Below, piece after piece: positions 1 to 7,879 of a DNA stretch of 10,295 bases. The stretch comes from CALMKX01 sp044869955. Its GTDB lineage: Bacteria; Acidobacteriota; Thermoanaerobaculia; Multivoradales; SZUA-115. The stretch spans positions 1 through 10,295 of the forward strand of contig JBIOYC010000316.1 in assembly GCA_044869955.1 (NCBI GenBank). The letters are read 5' to 3'. Within the stretch, counting starts at the first letter, position 1. Every line of letters begins with the position of its first letter. Position numbers and translations under genes: made by a program. The notes beneath the pieces are model-generated. The model did no database searches, had not been told where the DNA came from, and saw nothing but the letters and a program-made list of their open reading frames with translations.

Positions 1-429
1 CACGGCCTCCTCGAGACGGAGGCCGACCTCGACCTCGATGCCGGCCGCGGCGAGCTGGGCGAAGCCGCGGCCCCGCACGCGGGGGTCCGGGTCGAGGTGG
101 CAGGCGACCACCCGGGCCACCCCGGCGGCGATCACGGCTTCGGTGCAGGGGGGCGTGCGGCCATGATGCGCGCAGGGCTCGAGAGTCACGAAGAGGGTGG
201 CACCCCGGGTCGCCTCCCCGGCCTCGGCCAGGGCCCGGCGCTCGGCGTGGGCCTCGCCGGCGCGGGCGTGCCAGCCCTCCCCCACCACCCTGCCACGCTG
301 CACCACCACCGCCCCGACCATAGGATTGGGCGGAGCACCCCAGCGGCCGCGGGTGGCGAGGGCCAGGGCCCGGCGCAGGGGGGCGTCAGCCGACGAGGGC
401 GGCCGCGAACTCGCGGGGCCGGAAGTCAA
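1..429 (-). CDS. ribD: RibD, riboflavin biosynthesis deaminase domain (3' part beyond window)
   Basis: Partial gene entering from the window edge; 143 codons are visible. RibD converts diaminohydroxyphosphoribosylaminopyrimidine to the riboflavin pathway intermediate: the N-terminal domain deaminates, the C-terminal domain reduces the ribosyl chain. Only the deaminase domain lies here. Seen directly: NPMVGAVVV (residues 35-43), the zinc-deaminase signature HAE (H61, proton-shuttle E63), TLEPCAHHGRTPPC (82-95, with zinc ligands C86 and C95) and DPDPRVRGRG. The reductase domain should follow beyond position 1. No ATG precedes the conserved core in frame; the best start is TTG at 429, inside the end of ftsY, with GGAGG exactly 6 nt upstream. 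This gives a 44-bp overlap with ftsY and a 25-residue lead before the conserved LALATRG. Translation is probably coupled to ftsY. Family identity is near certain; the start is moderately certain, and a CTG nearer the core cannot be excluded. Confidence 0.93.
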   Translation of the reverse strand, partial: MTSGPASSRPPSSADAPLRRALALATRGRWGAPPNPMVGAVVVQRGRVVGEGWHARAGEAHAERRALAEAGEATRGATLFVTLEPCAHHGRTPPCTEAVIAAGVARVVACHLDPDPRVRGRGFAQLAAAGIEVEVGLRLEEAV

Positions 430-1351
430 CCAGATCCTCCGCGCCTTCGCCGACCCCGAGGTAGAGGACGGGCAAGCGCAGCTCGCGGGCGATCGCCACC
501 ACGATGCCCCCCTTGGCCGTGCCGTCGACCTTGGCGAGCAGCACGCCGTCGACCTCGGCCACCTCGGTGAAACGGCGGGCCTGGGCCAGGGCGTTCTGGC
601 CGGTGGTGGCGTCGAGCACCAGCAGGGTCCGCCGGGCGAACTGCGCTCCCTCGCGGTCCACGACCCGCTTGACCTTGGCCAGCTCGGCCATCAGGTTCTC
701 CTTGTTGTGCAGGCGGCCGGCGGTGTCGATCAGCACCTCGTCGACCCCGCGCGCCTTGGCGGCGGAGAGGGCGTCGAAGACCACCGCGGCCGGGTCGGCG
801 CCATGGCCCTGGCGGACCACCTCGACGCCCAGCCGCCGGCCCCACAGCTCGAGCTGATCGACCGCGGCGGCGCGGAAGGTGTCGCCAGCCGCCAGCAGGA
901 CCTTCTTGCCCGCGAGCTGCGCGCGCCGGGCCAGCTTGGCGATCGAGGTCGTCTTGCCCGCCCCGTTGACCCCGACCACCAGCGTGATGCGGCCCTCCCC
1001 CGCCGGCTCGGGCCGGCGCGGCACCTCCTCGAGCCGCCGGCCGATCTCCTCCGCCAGCCGCGCGCGCAGGGCCTCGACCTTGAGCTCGCCACGACGGCCG
1101 GCGTCGCGCCGCAGCACCTCGACCATCTCGATCGAGGTCTCGACGCCGAGGTCGGCGGCGATCAGGGTCTCTTCCAGGAAGTCGGCGGTCTGGCCGTCGA
1201 GCACGGTCCGCCCGGCGACGGCGGCGCCCAGCCGGTCGACGATCTCGGTGTGAGTCATCGTCAAGCCGCGCTTGAGCTTGCCCCAGAAGCCGCGCTCCGT
1301 CTCCTCGACGGGCCGCGCCAGCTCCGGGGCGATCTCGAGACGATCGCTCAT
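386..1351 (-). CDS. ftsY: FtsY, signal recognition particle receptor GTPase
   Basis: 321 aa. FtsY docks the SRP-ribosome complex at the inner membrane; FtsY and Ffh reciprocally activate each other's GTP hydrolysis during co-translational targeting. The N domain opens with GFWGKLKRGL (21-30). The G domain shows P-loop GVNGAGKTT (127-135), the SRP-GTPase insertion GDTFRAAAVDQL (156-167), DTAGR (209-213), LDATTGQNA (246-254) and the guanine-specificity segment AKVDGTAKGG (273-282), then GVGEGAEDL near the C-terminus. The specificity motif reads AKVD where TKLD is commoner. There is no long acidic A domain, so the protein is of the short type that binds membrane through its N-terminal helix. The ATG at 1351 is 19 nt after the Roadblock gene stop, with only a weak purine stretch upstream. 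The 3' end overlaps ribD by 44 bp. Function is essentially certain. Confidence 0.97.
   Translation of the reverse strand: MSDRLEIAPELARPVEETERGFWGKLKRGLTMTHTEIVDRLGAAVAGRTVLDGQTADFLEETLIAADLGVETSIEMVEVLRRDAGRRGELKVEALRARLAEEIGRRLEEVPRRPEPAGEGRITLVVGVNGAGKTTSIAKLARRAQLAGKKVLLAAGDTFRAAAVDQLELWGRRLGVEVVRQGHGADPAAVVFDALSAAKARGVDEVLIDTAGRLHNKENLMAELAKVKRVVDREGAQFARRTLLVLDATTGQNALAQARRFTEVAEVDGVLLAKVDGTAKGGIVVAIARELRLPVLYLGVGEGAEDLVDFRPREFAAALVG
436..440 (-). promoter_or_regulatory. Shine-Dalgarno deciding the ribD TTG start
   Basis: On the minus strand GGAGG is followed by ATCTGG and then TTG, an ideal 6-nt spacing. It lies within the ftsY codons for Glu-Asp-Leu near the FtsY C-terminus, so the match could partly reflect conserved FtsY sequence. 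It is still the only good ribosome binding site in front of the RibD core. Confidence 0.5.
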
Positions 1352-1370
1352 GGTCGAGAGAGCCCGCTCA

Positions 1371-1748
1371 TCAGTGCTTGTGCCGCGGCAGCACTTCGCG
1401 CTCCATCACGTCGGCGGCGCTCTCGAGCAGCTGCTGAGCCCTTGCCAGGTTCGCCGGCGGGCGCTGGACCAACGCCAGGGCATAGCCATCGGCGAGGGGC
1501 GCGACGTGGAGGAGCAGGCGCTGGTGCTGGCAGGTGAGGAATCGGGGCCCACCGAGCCCTTCGGCCTCGAGCAGGCGCTCCATCTGGCGCAGGTGGATGC
1601 CCAGATAAGCCCCGAGGACCTTCATCTGGTAGGGGGAGAGCTCCGAGCAGGCGAGATCGATGGTCTCGCCCGACGGGTCGAGGAAGAGCGACCCGACGGC
1701 GTGCTCTGCCTTCGCGATCAGGTTGGCCAGGACGTACTGGAAGGGCAT
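1371..1748 (-). CDS. small Roadblock/LC7-like protein
   Basis: 125 aa, soluble, no membrane segment. The pattern of short strand (AVGSLFLDPSGETIDLA, residues 17-33), amphipathic helix (YLGIHLRQMERLLEAEG), strand pairs (RLLLHVAPLADGYALALVQ, 77-95) and long C-terminal helix (LARAQQLLESAADVMEREV) matches the Roadblock/LC7 fold seen in MglB-type regulators of small GTPases. This is fold-level recognition, not a catalytic motif. I chose ATG 1748 because GGAG lies 8 nt upstream; ATG 1754 or GTG 1790 would add 2 or 14 residues, the latter overlapping the preceding gene. It sits 28 nt after the HD-GYP gene and 19 nt before ftsY, so probably co-transcribed with both. No MglA-like GTPase is in the window; its partner is unknown. 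It could regulate a GTPase elsewhere or serve as a sensory/scaffold dimer. Confidence 0.72.
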   Translation of the reverse strand: MPFQYVLANLIAKAEHAVGSLFLDPSGETIDLACSELSPYQMKVLGAYLGIHLRQMERLLEAEGLGGPRFLTCQHQRLLLHVAPLADGYALALVQRPPANLARAQQLLESAADVMEREVLPRHKH

Positions 1749-1756
1749 CGGCATCG

Positions 1757-1760
1757 CTCC
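1757..1760 (-). promoter_or_regulatory. Shine-Dalgarno deciding the Roadblock gene start
   Basis: GGAG on the minus strand with 8 nt to ATG 1748. The same GGAG is only 2 nt from ATG 1754, too close for use, which favours the downstream ATG. Confidence 0.45.
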
Positions 1761-1776
1761 GGTCGGGGCGGGAAGG

Positions 1777-3600
1777 TCAGCTCGCGGCACGGCTCGCCAT
1801 CGCCGGAGCGGTCGCGTGGCGCTGCACGGCGGAGTCGATCTGGCCGGCGTTGAAGGCGGAGAGGAAGGCGGTGACCACCTTGGCGTCGAAGCGGGTGCCG
1901 GCCAGCTTGGTGATGGTGTTGACGGCGAACTCCGGGGTGTAGGCCTGCTGGTAAGGGCGGTTGGTGGTCACCGCGTCGAAGGTGTCGGCCACCGCGACGA
2001 TGCGGGCGATCAACGGGATCTGCTCCCCTTTGAGGCCATCCGGGTAGCCACGGCCGTTCCACGACTCGTGGTGCCAGCGGATCGCCGGGACGATCTCCTT
2101 GAGCTGCTCGATCCGACCCATGATCTCGGCGCCGACCACGGTGTGCATCTTCATCTGCTCGTACTCTTCGGGCGAGAGCAGCCCGCCCTTCTTCAGGATG
2201 CGATCGTCGACGCCGATCTTGCCGACGTCGTGGAGCAGGGCGGCGAGCCAGGCCCGCTGCTGGAAGTCCTCGTCGAAGCCGAGGTGGCGGGAGACCGCCC
2301 GGGAGACCGCCGCCACCCGTTCGGAATGGCCACGGGTGTAGGGGTCCTTGGCGTCGATCGCCGCCGCGAAGGCCCGGATGGAGCCGAGAAAGAGGTCGCG
2401 GTTGGCGCTCGCCGCGCGCTTGAGCTCTTCGACGTAGCGCTCGACGTGGCCGCCCATGACGTTGAAGTTCTCCGCCAGCTCGGCCATCTCGACGGTCAGG
2501 TCCCGGGTCTCGATCCGGTGGGTGAAGTTCCCGGCGGCGATCTGCCGGGTGTTCTCCGCCAGCCGGGCGAGGGGCTTGCCCAGGGTGCGCGCCACGAAGG
2601 CCGCGAAGAGCAGGGCGAGCAGGAGCAGGAAGAGGGAGGCGAGGCCGGCGCCGAAGATCATGCGGTTGACCGCGGCGAAGACCGAGTTCGAGTCCTTGAG
2701 CACCACGACCTTCCAGGCCGGGGTCGAGATCGGACCGGAGGTCAGCTGGAACTTGCGCCGGCTGCCGTTCACCTCGACCTCGACCGAGCGGGTCATCTGC
2801 ACCGGCTGGGCCAGGCCATCGAGGACGCTCCTGGCTTCGAGCGAGGGCAGCAGGCGATGTCCCGGGGGATCGGCCCACAGGACCTGGTTCGAGGCATCGA
2901 GCAGGAGCACGGAGACCCCTTCGCTGCGGCCGTCGGCGGCGACCAGCTCCCCGACGTCCACCGACCCCTGGGAGATCAGCACCAGCCGCCGCTCCGCCTC
3001 CCCCACCGGCACCGCCGTCACCAGCACCGGCAGCTCGGCACGGGGCTGGGAGGCGATGCGGAAGACCGGCTCGGCATGGCTGCGGGCCTGCTCGAAGGCG
3101 ATCTCCATAGCCTCCTTGACCGGTTGAGAGAGGGAGCCACGGCTCGCCTCCTGCCCCACCCTCGCGGGGCCCAACACCCAGAGGGCCTGGAGCTGCGGAT
3201 AGGTGCGCTGGAAGGCGTCCATCTGCTCGGGAACCCACGGCTGCCCCACGACCTGCTCGGCCGGCAGCTCCTGACCGCGAGCCACCAGGGACTCGCCGAG
3301 CTGGAGGAGCTGGTCCCGCCGCGCTGCGATGGCACTGTCGAGCTGGCGCGAGAGGGCCTCCGACCAACCGATCAGGTACTCGCCTTCGCGCTGCGTCATG
3401 ATCTCTCGACCCTGGCGCACCGAGAGCAAGCTGGAGATGACGAGGGGGATGATCCCGGAAAGCAAGAGGCAGAGGAAGAGCAGATTGCCCAGGCGCAGCC
3501 ACCGGTGCCGTGGCGGCGGGGCCGCCCCGGCCACACGGTTCGGGCCGTTCGTCACTCCGGGCCGGGCCTCGCGAGGGCCGGTCTCTTCGCCGGGGATCAA
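1777..3600 (-). CDS. membrane-bound HD-GYP cyclic-di-GMP phosphodiesterase with Cache-like sensor and HAMP domain
   Basis: 607 aa. HD-GYP proteins hydrolyse the second messenger c-di-GMP. Order of parts: Pro/Gly-rich cytoplasmic tail (1-33); transmembrane helix about 37-61; periplasmic sensor about 62-312, with the length and alternating helix/strand pattern of a dCache-like domain; second membrane helix about 314-336; HAMP linker about 337-390; HD-GYP domain about 402-580. Catalytic signatures: YTRGHSERV (421-429), HDVGK (457-461), KMHTVVGAEIM (484-494), HHESWNGRGYPDGL (510-523, GYP at 518-520) and ADTFDA. All metal-binding HD-GYP residues appear intact, so an active enzyme is expected. A short low-complexity tail follows. 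The sensed ligand cannot be read from sequence. The start is uncertain: TTG 3600 gives the full reading frame but sits 12 nt from the AGGAGG; in-frame GTG codons at residues 16 and 23 are alternatives. It lies 26 nt after aroB and upstream of the Roadblock and ftsY genes. Confidence 0.94.
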   Translation of the reverse strand: MIPGEETGPREARPGVTNGPNRVAGAAPPPRHRWLRLGNLLFLCLLLSGIIPLVISSLLSVRQGREIMTQREGEYLIGWSEALSRQLDSAIAARRDQLLQLGESLVARGQELPAEQVVGQPWVPEQMDAFQRTYPQLQALWVLGPARVGQEASRGSLSQPVKEAMEIAFEQARSHAEPVFRIASQPRAELPVLVTAVPVGEAERRLVLISQGSVDVGELVAADGRSEGVSVLLLDASNQVLWADPPGHRLLPSLEARSVLDGLAQPVQMTRSVEVEVNGSRRKFQLTSGPISTPAWKVVVLKDSNSVFAAVNRMIFGAGLASLFLLLLALLFAAFVARTLGKPLARLAENTRQIAAGNFTHRIETRDLTVEMAELAENFNVMGGHVERYVEELKRAASANRDLFLGSIRAFAAAIDAKDPYTRGHSERVAAVSRAVSRHLGFDEDFQQRAWLAALLHDVGKIGVDDRILKKGGLLSPEEYEQMKMHTVVGAEIMGRIEQLKEIVPAIRWHHESWNGRGYPDGLKGEQIPLIARIVAVADTFDAVTTNRPYQQAYTPEFAVNTITKLAGTRFDAKVVTAFLSAFNAGQIDSAVQRHATAPAMASRAAS

Positions 3601-3618
3601 GGTTTGCTCATGCCTCCT
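3597..3618 (-). promoter_or_regulatory. AGGAGG followed by four-codon mini-ORF (MSKP) overlapping the HD-GYP start
   Basis: AGGAGG occupies 3613-3618. One base later an ATG (3611-3609) opens a four-codon frame encoding M-S-K-P, ending at TGA 3599-3597. That TGA overlaps the TTG (3600-3598) which opens the HD-GYP frame, as TTGA. It may be a stop-start coupling device, or chance with the TTG served by a 12-nt-spaced Shine-Dalgarno sequence. Confidence 0.3.
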
Positions 3619-3625
3619 GGTCGCG

Positions 3626-3631
3626 ATTATA
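3626..3631 (-). promoter_or_regulatory. possible -10 element (TATAAT) for the HD-GYP gene
   Basis: A perfect minus-strand TATAAT in very GC-rich DNA, ending 26 bases before the TTG start; the aroB stop codon TAA is its third to fifth bases. Predicted transcript start is near 3619, just before the AGGAGG. No convincing -35 is visible 16-18 nt upstream, so the promoter call is tentative. Confidence 0.35.
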
Positions 3632-4742
3632 GAAGCAAACCGAAGTGCCTCCCGCCCGAGGCCAGAAAGGCCGCGAGCTCGGCGCGGATCTCGTCGCTCG
3701 AGATGCCGTCGACCATCCGCCCGAGCCCCAGCCGCTGCGCCAGCACCCAGGTCAGCCCCGACTCTCTGGCCTTTTTGTCCCGCGCCATCAGAGCGAGCAG
3801 CGGGTCGATCTCGAAAGCCGGTAGCGGTGGCAGGCCGAGCCGAGCGATCAGCCGCGCGAGCCGTCGGGCCGCCGCCTCATCCAGGCCGCGGGCAAGGGAG
3901 AGTCGGAGGGCGAAGAGCATGCCGTAGGCCACGGCCTCGCCGTGCCGCAAGCCCTGGTAGCCGCCCGCGGTCTCCAGGGCGTGGCCCAGGGTGTGCCCGA
4001 AGTTCAGCAGCCGCCGCTGGTCCTGCTCCGTGGGATCGAGCTCGACGACCGCGATCTTGGCCCGGGCCGCCGCCGCCACCACCGGCCCGAGGCGCTCCGG
4101 ATCCCGGGCGAGCAGAGCGGGCAGGTGCTCCTCGACGACTGCGAACAGCTCCGGGTCGAGCAGGTAGGCCATCTTGACCACCTCGGCCAGGCCCGAGCGA
4201 AGCTCCTCCGCCGGCAAGGTGGTCAGGCAGCCCGTATCGGCCACCACGTGGCGAGGGTAGTGGAATACGCCGACGAAGTTCTTCGCCGCCGGCAGATCGA
4301 CGCCGGTCTTGCCGCCGATCGCGGCGTCGACCTGGGCCAGCAAGGTGGTCGGCACCTGCACCACCTCGATACCTCGCGTGAAGCAGCCGGCGACGAAACC
4401 GCCGACGTCGCAGACGCTGCCGCCGCCGAAGGCGATCACCCGGCTGTCGCGTTTGCCGCCGGCCAGGGCCAGCTTCTGCCACAGCTCACCGGCCGTGGCC
4501 AGGGTCTTCGCCGCCTCTCCCTCGGCGATCTCGCAGACCTCGATCCGCCGGGCCGGCACCAGCGCCGGCTCGAGCCGGGAGCCATGGAGGCTCCAGACCC
4601 GCGGAGTGGTGACGACGAAGACGAGGCGCCCGTCGAGCCAGGTGGAGAGGGTAGGAGCCACGGCCTGGAGGGCACCGGGCCCGGCCCAGACGATGGTCTC
4701 ACCGCCGGGATGGGCGAGAGAGAGCCGCTCCACCCGGCTCAA
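3627..4742 (-). CDS. aroB: AroB, 3-dehydroquinate synthase
   Basis: 371 aa from TTG 4742, close to the usual AroB length of about 360. It catalyses the second step of the shikimate pathway, cyclising DAHP to 3-dehydroquinate with NAD+ and a divalent metal in the cytoplasm. Visible motifs: NAD-binding GGGSVCDVGGF (106-116), PTTLLAQVDAAIGGKTGVDL (131-150), SGLAEVVK (183-190, metal ligand E187), NFGHTLGHALE (247-257, H250), RHGEAVAYGM (266-275, H267) and MARDKKAR (319-326). All three expected metal ligands are present. The TTG is favoured because GGGGAGG lies 9 nt upstream at 4752-4758, overlapping the aspS stop codon region; GTG 4733 is a reasonable alternative giving 368 aa. The frame stays open further upstream into aspS, but that part is Pro/Gly-rich and lacks family similarity. 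The gene follows aspS by 16 nt, implying co-transcription. Its pathway relative aroC lies 5 kb away on the other strand. Confidence 0.96.
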   Translation of the reverse strand: MSRVERLSLAHPGGETIVWAGPGALQAVAPTLSTWLDGRLVFVVTTPRVWSLHGSRLEPALVPARRIEVCEIAEGEAAKTLATAGELWQKLALAGGKRDSRVIAFGGGSVCDVGGFVAGCFTRGIEVVQVPTTLLAQVDAAIGGKTGVDLPAAKNFVGVFHYPRHVVADTGCLTTLPAEELRSGLAEVVKMAYLLDPELFAVVEEHLPALLARDPERLGPVVAAAARAKIAVVELDPTEQDQRRLLNFGHTLGHALETAGGYQGLRHGEAVAYGMLFALRLSLARGLDEAAARRLARLIARLGLPPLPAFEIDPLLALMARDKKARESGLTWVLAQRLGLGRMVDGISSDEIRAELAAFLASGGRHFGLLL

Positions 4743-4751
4743 GGGCCCTCG

Positions 4752-4758
4752 CCTCCCC
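4752..4758 (-). promoter_or_regulatory. Shine-Dalgarno deciding the aroB TTG start
   Basis: GGGGAGG on the minus strand, 9 nt before TTG 4742. A second purine run, GAGGG at 4746-4750, is only 3 nt from TTG and 12 nt from GTG 4733. The strong upstream copy favours TTG. It lies at the aspS stop codon (4759-4761), so termination and initiation are close enough for coupling. Confidence 0.45.
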
Positions 4759-6545
<1,787 letters not shown>

Positions 6546-6549
<4 letters not shown>

Positions 6550-7088
6550 CGAATCACGATCTCCGTGCCGTCGCCCAGGACCTCGCGATAGCGCTCCTTG
6601 AGCGCGATGTAGCGGTCCCGGATCTCGGCGATGTTGCGCCTCTCCTCGGCGGTCAGCGGCCGGACCACCCTGGCCGGCACGCCCATCACCAGATGCCCGG
6701 CGGGCACCCTCTTTCCCGGCGGCACCAGCGCGCCGGCCCCGACCTGGGCCTCGGCCTCCACCACCGCGCCGTCGAGCACGCGGGCGCCGATGCCGATCAG
6801 GGCGCCGTCCTCGATGGTGCAGCCGTGGAGCATGGCGCTGTGACCGACGACCACCCCCTTGCCGAGCACCAGGGGATAGAGCTCGTGAGTGACGTGGAGG
6901 ATGGTGCCGTCCTGGATGTTGCAGCCGTCGCCGATGCGGATGGTGTTGACGTCGCCCCGGGCGGCGGTGTGGAACCAGAACGAGACGTCCGCTCCCAGCT
7001 CGACGTCGCCCGAGAGCTCGGCGCTGGGCGCCAGGAAGACCCGCGCTCCGAGCTTCGGTACCTGGCCGAGGTAGGGGTAGAGGGGCAT
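6546..7088 (-). CDS. gamma-class carbonic anhydrase-like left-handed beta-helix protein
   Basis: 180 aa. The protein is built of hexapeptide repeats forming a left-handed beta-helix (about residues 15-135), for example VFLAPSAELSGDVELGADVS and IGDGCNIQDGTILHV. The trio expected to bind zinc at trimer interfaces is present: H65 in ILHVTH, H83 in VVGHS and H88 in MLHGC. The C-terminal helix (about 146-170, LTAEERRNIAEIRDRYIALK) is typical of the YrdA/PaaY/CamH group. Many members of this group have weak or no carbonic anhydrase activity, so the reaction is inferred only. Start ATG 7088 directly precedes PLYPYLGQVPKLG, normal for the family, but no Shine-Dalgarno is seen. It is the first gene of the minus-strand run and its stop overlaps the aspS start (ATGA). 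Confidence 0.9.
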
Positions 7089-7101
7089 CGTTCGAAGGGC
7101 C

Positions 7102-7116
7102 GAGCCGCCGCGGCTC
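7102..7116. promoter_or_regulatory. small inverted repeat in the divergent intergenic region
   Basis: GAGCCG-CCG-CGGCTC: a perfect 6-bp stem with a 3-base loop, 13 bases before the ATG of the carbonic anhydrase-like gene. In a transcript from the nearby minus-strand -10 it would occupy much of the roughly 33-nt leader. It could be an RNA hairpin or a protein site; GC-rich short palindromes also arise by chance. Confidence 0.25.
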
Positions 7117-7127
7117 TGGAGGCGGGA

Positions 7128-7136
7128 AATCTAGCA
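7128..7136 (-). promoter_or_regulatory. possible extended -10 (TGCTAGATT) for the minus-strand operon
   Basis: On the minus strand TG-C-TAGATT matches an extended -10 layout (TGn plus TAnnnT). The same TAGATT hexamer is used in the antitoxin promoter at 8338. Predicted start is near 7121, giving a leader of about 33 nt. No -35 match is visible, which an extended -10 may tolerate. Confidence 0.35.
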
Positions 7137-7148
7137 CGGGGCAGGGGA

Positions 7149-7154
7149 TATGCT
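7149..7154 (+). promoter_or_regulatory. possible -10 (TATGCT) for the glycosyltransferase gene
   Basis: TATGCT agrees with TATAAT at four of six positions and would start a transcript near 7161, leaving a leader of about 11 nt before ATG 7172, which has no Shine-Dalgarno. No -35 is visible. It lies about 13 bp from the opposing minus-strand -10, so the two promoters could interfere. Confidence 0.22.
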
Positions 7155-7171
7155 CCGGCTTCGCCGCCGCC

Positions 7172-7879
7172 ATGCTCGAGCCAGCCGCCACCGTCGACGT
7201 CGTCATCCCCGCCCTCAACGAGGAGGCCTCCCTGCCCCAAGTGCTCGCCGCCCTGCCCCGTGCCCTGGTGCGCCGGGTCGTGGTGGCCGACAACGGCTCG
7301 CGGGATCGCACGGCGGAGGCGGCGCGAGAGGCAGGCGCCGAGGTAGTGCCGGCGCCTCGGCCCGGCTATGGCAGCGCCTGCCTGGCGGGCCTCGCCCACC
7401 TGCGGGCGACCGGGCCGCCGGAGGTGGTGGTCTTCGTCGACGCCGACTACTCCGACCATCCCGAGGAGCTGCCGGCCGTGGTGGCGCCGATCCTCGCCGG
7501 TCGGGCCGACCTGGTGATCGGCTCACGCATCCTCGGCCGGCGCGAGCAGGGTGCGCTCTTGCCCCAGGCCCGGGCCGGCAACCTGGTCGCCTGCTGGCTG
7601 ATCCGCCTCCTCTACCGCCACCGCTACACTGACCTCGGCCCCTTCCGGGCGATCCGTTGGCCGGCGCTCGAGAGGCTCGGCATGCGCGACCCGGACTTCG
7701 GCTGGACGGCGGAGATGCAGGTCAAGGCCCTGCGCCGCGGGCTGGCCGTCGAGGAGGTGCCGGTGTCGTATCGGCGGCGGGTGGGAGTATCGAAGATCAC
7801 CGGCACCGTGCGCGGCACCCTGCGCGCCGGGTACAAGATCCTGTGGACCGTCCTGCGTTACAGCGGAGGCAAGGCATGA
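7172..7879 (+). CDS. family 2 glycosyltransferase (dolichol-phosphate-mannose-synthase-like)
   Basis: 235 aa, a single GT-A domain, no membrane helices. These enzymes transfer sugar from a nucleotide sugar to an acceptor, often a lipid phosphate. Motifs: VDVVIPALNEE (8-18), VVADNGSRDRT (37-47), the metal/nucleotide DAD in VFVDADYSD (87-95), LVIGSR (114-119), then DLGPFRAIR (154-162), FGWTAEMQVKA (176-186) and VPVSYRRRVGVSKITG (196-211). The C-terminal half is characteristic of a GT2 subgroup lacking the membrane tail of some DPM homologues. Acceptor and sugar cannot be inferred. ATG 7172 is the only start placing the nucleotide-binding strand correctly; an earlier ATG at 7150 is in another frame. 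No Shine-Dalgarno is seen. Its stop overlaps the thioesterase start (ATGA). It is the first gene of the plus-strand group, diverging from the carbonic anhydrase-like gene. Confidence 0.9.
   Translation: MLEPAATVDVVIPALNEEASLPQVLAALPRALVRRVVVADNGSRDRTAEAAREAGAEVVPAPRPGYGSACLAGLAHLRATGPPEVVVFVDADYSDHPEELPAVVAPILAGRADLVIGSRILGRREQGALLPQARAGNLVACWLIRLLYRHRYTDLGPFRAIRWPALERLGMRDPDFGWTAEMQVKALRRGLAVEEVPVSYRRRVGVSKITGTVRGTLRAGYKILWTVLRYSGGKA

Noticed and set aside
197..1537. Plus-strand open frame (446 codons) opposite ribD, ftsY and the Roadblock gene
   Set aside because: Crosses three genes on the other strand and has no recognisable domain.
1660..3927. Long plus-strand open frame (755 codons) opposite the HD-GYP and Roadblock genes
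   Set aside because: Antisense to genes with clear catalytic motifs; its composition (Gly, Asp, His, Gln, Arg rich, no domains) is the mirror of high-GC third-position codon bias.
6550..7311. N-terminal extension of aspS reaching past the upstream gene
   Set aside because: The extension lies in a shifted frame over the carbonic anhydrase-like gene and the divergent region; AspRS homology begins at ATG 6549 and gives a normal length.
7150..7632. Open frame from ATG 7150 with a purine-rich GGGG upstream
   Set aside because: It runs in another frame across the glycosyltransferase, is Arg/Gly/Pro rich and has no motif.
7657..7875. Longer thioesterase start inside the glycosyltransferase gene
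   Set aside because: ATG 7876 has an ideal GGAGG and ATGA coupling, and the family signature starts about 20 residues after it.
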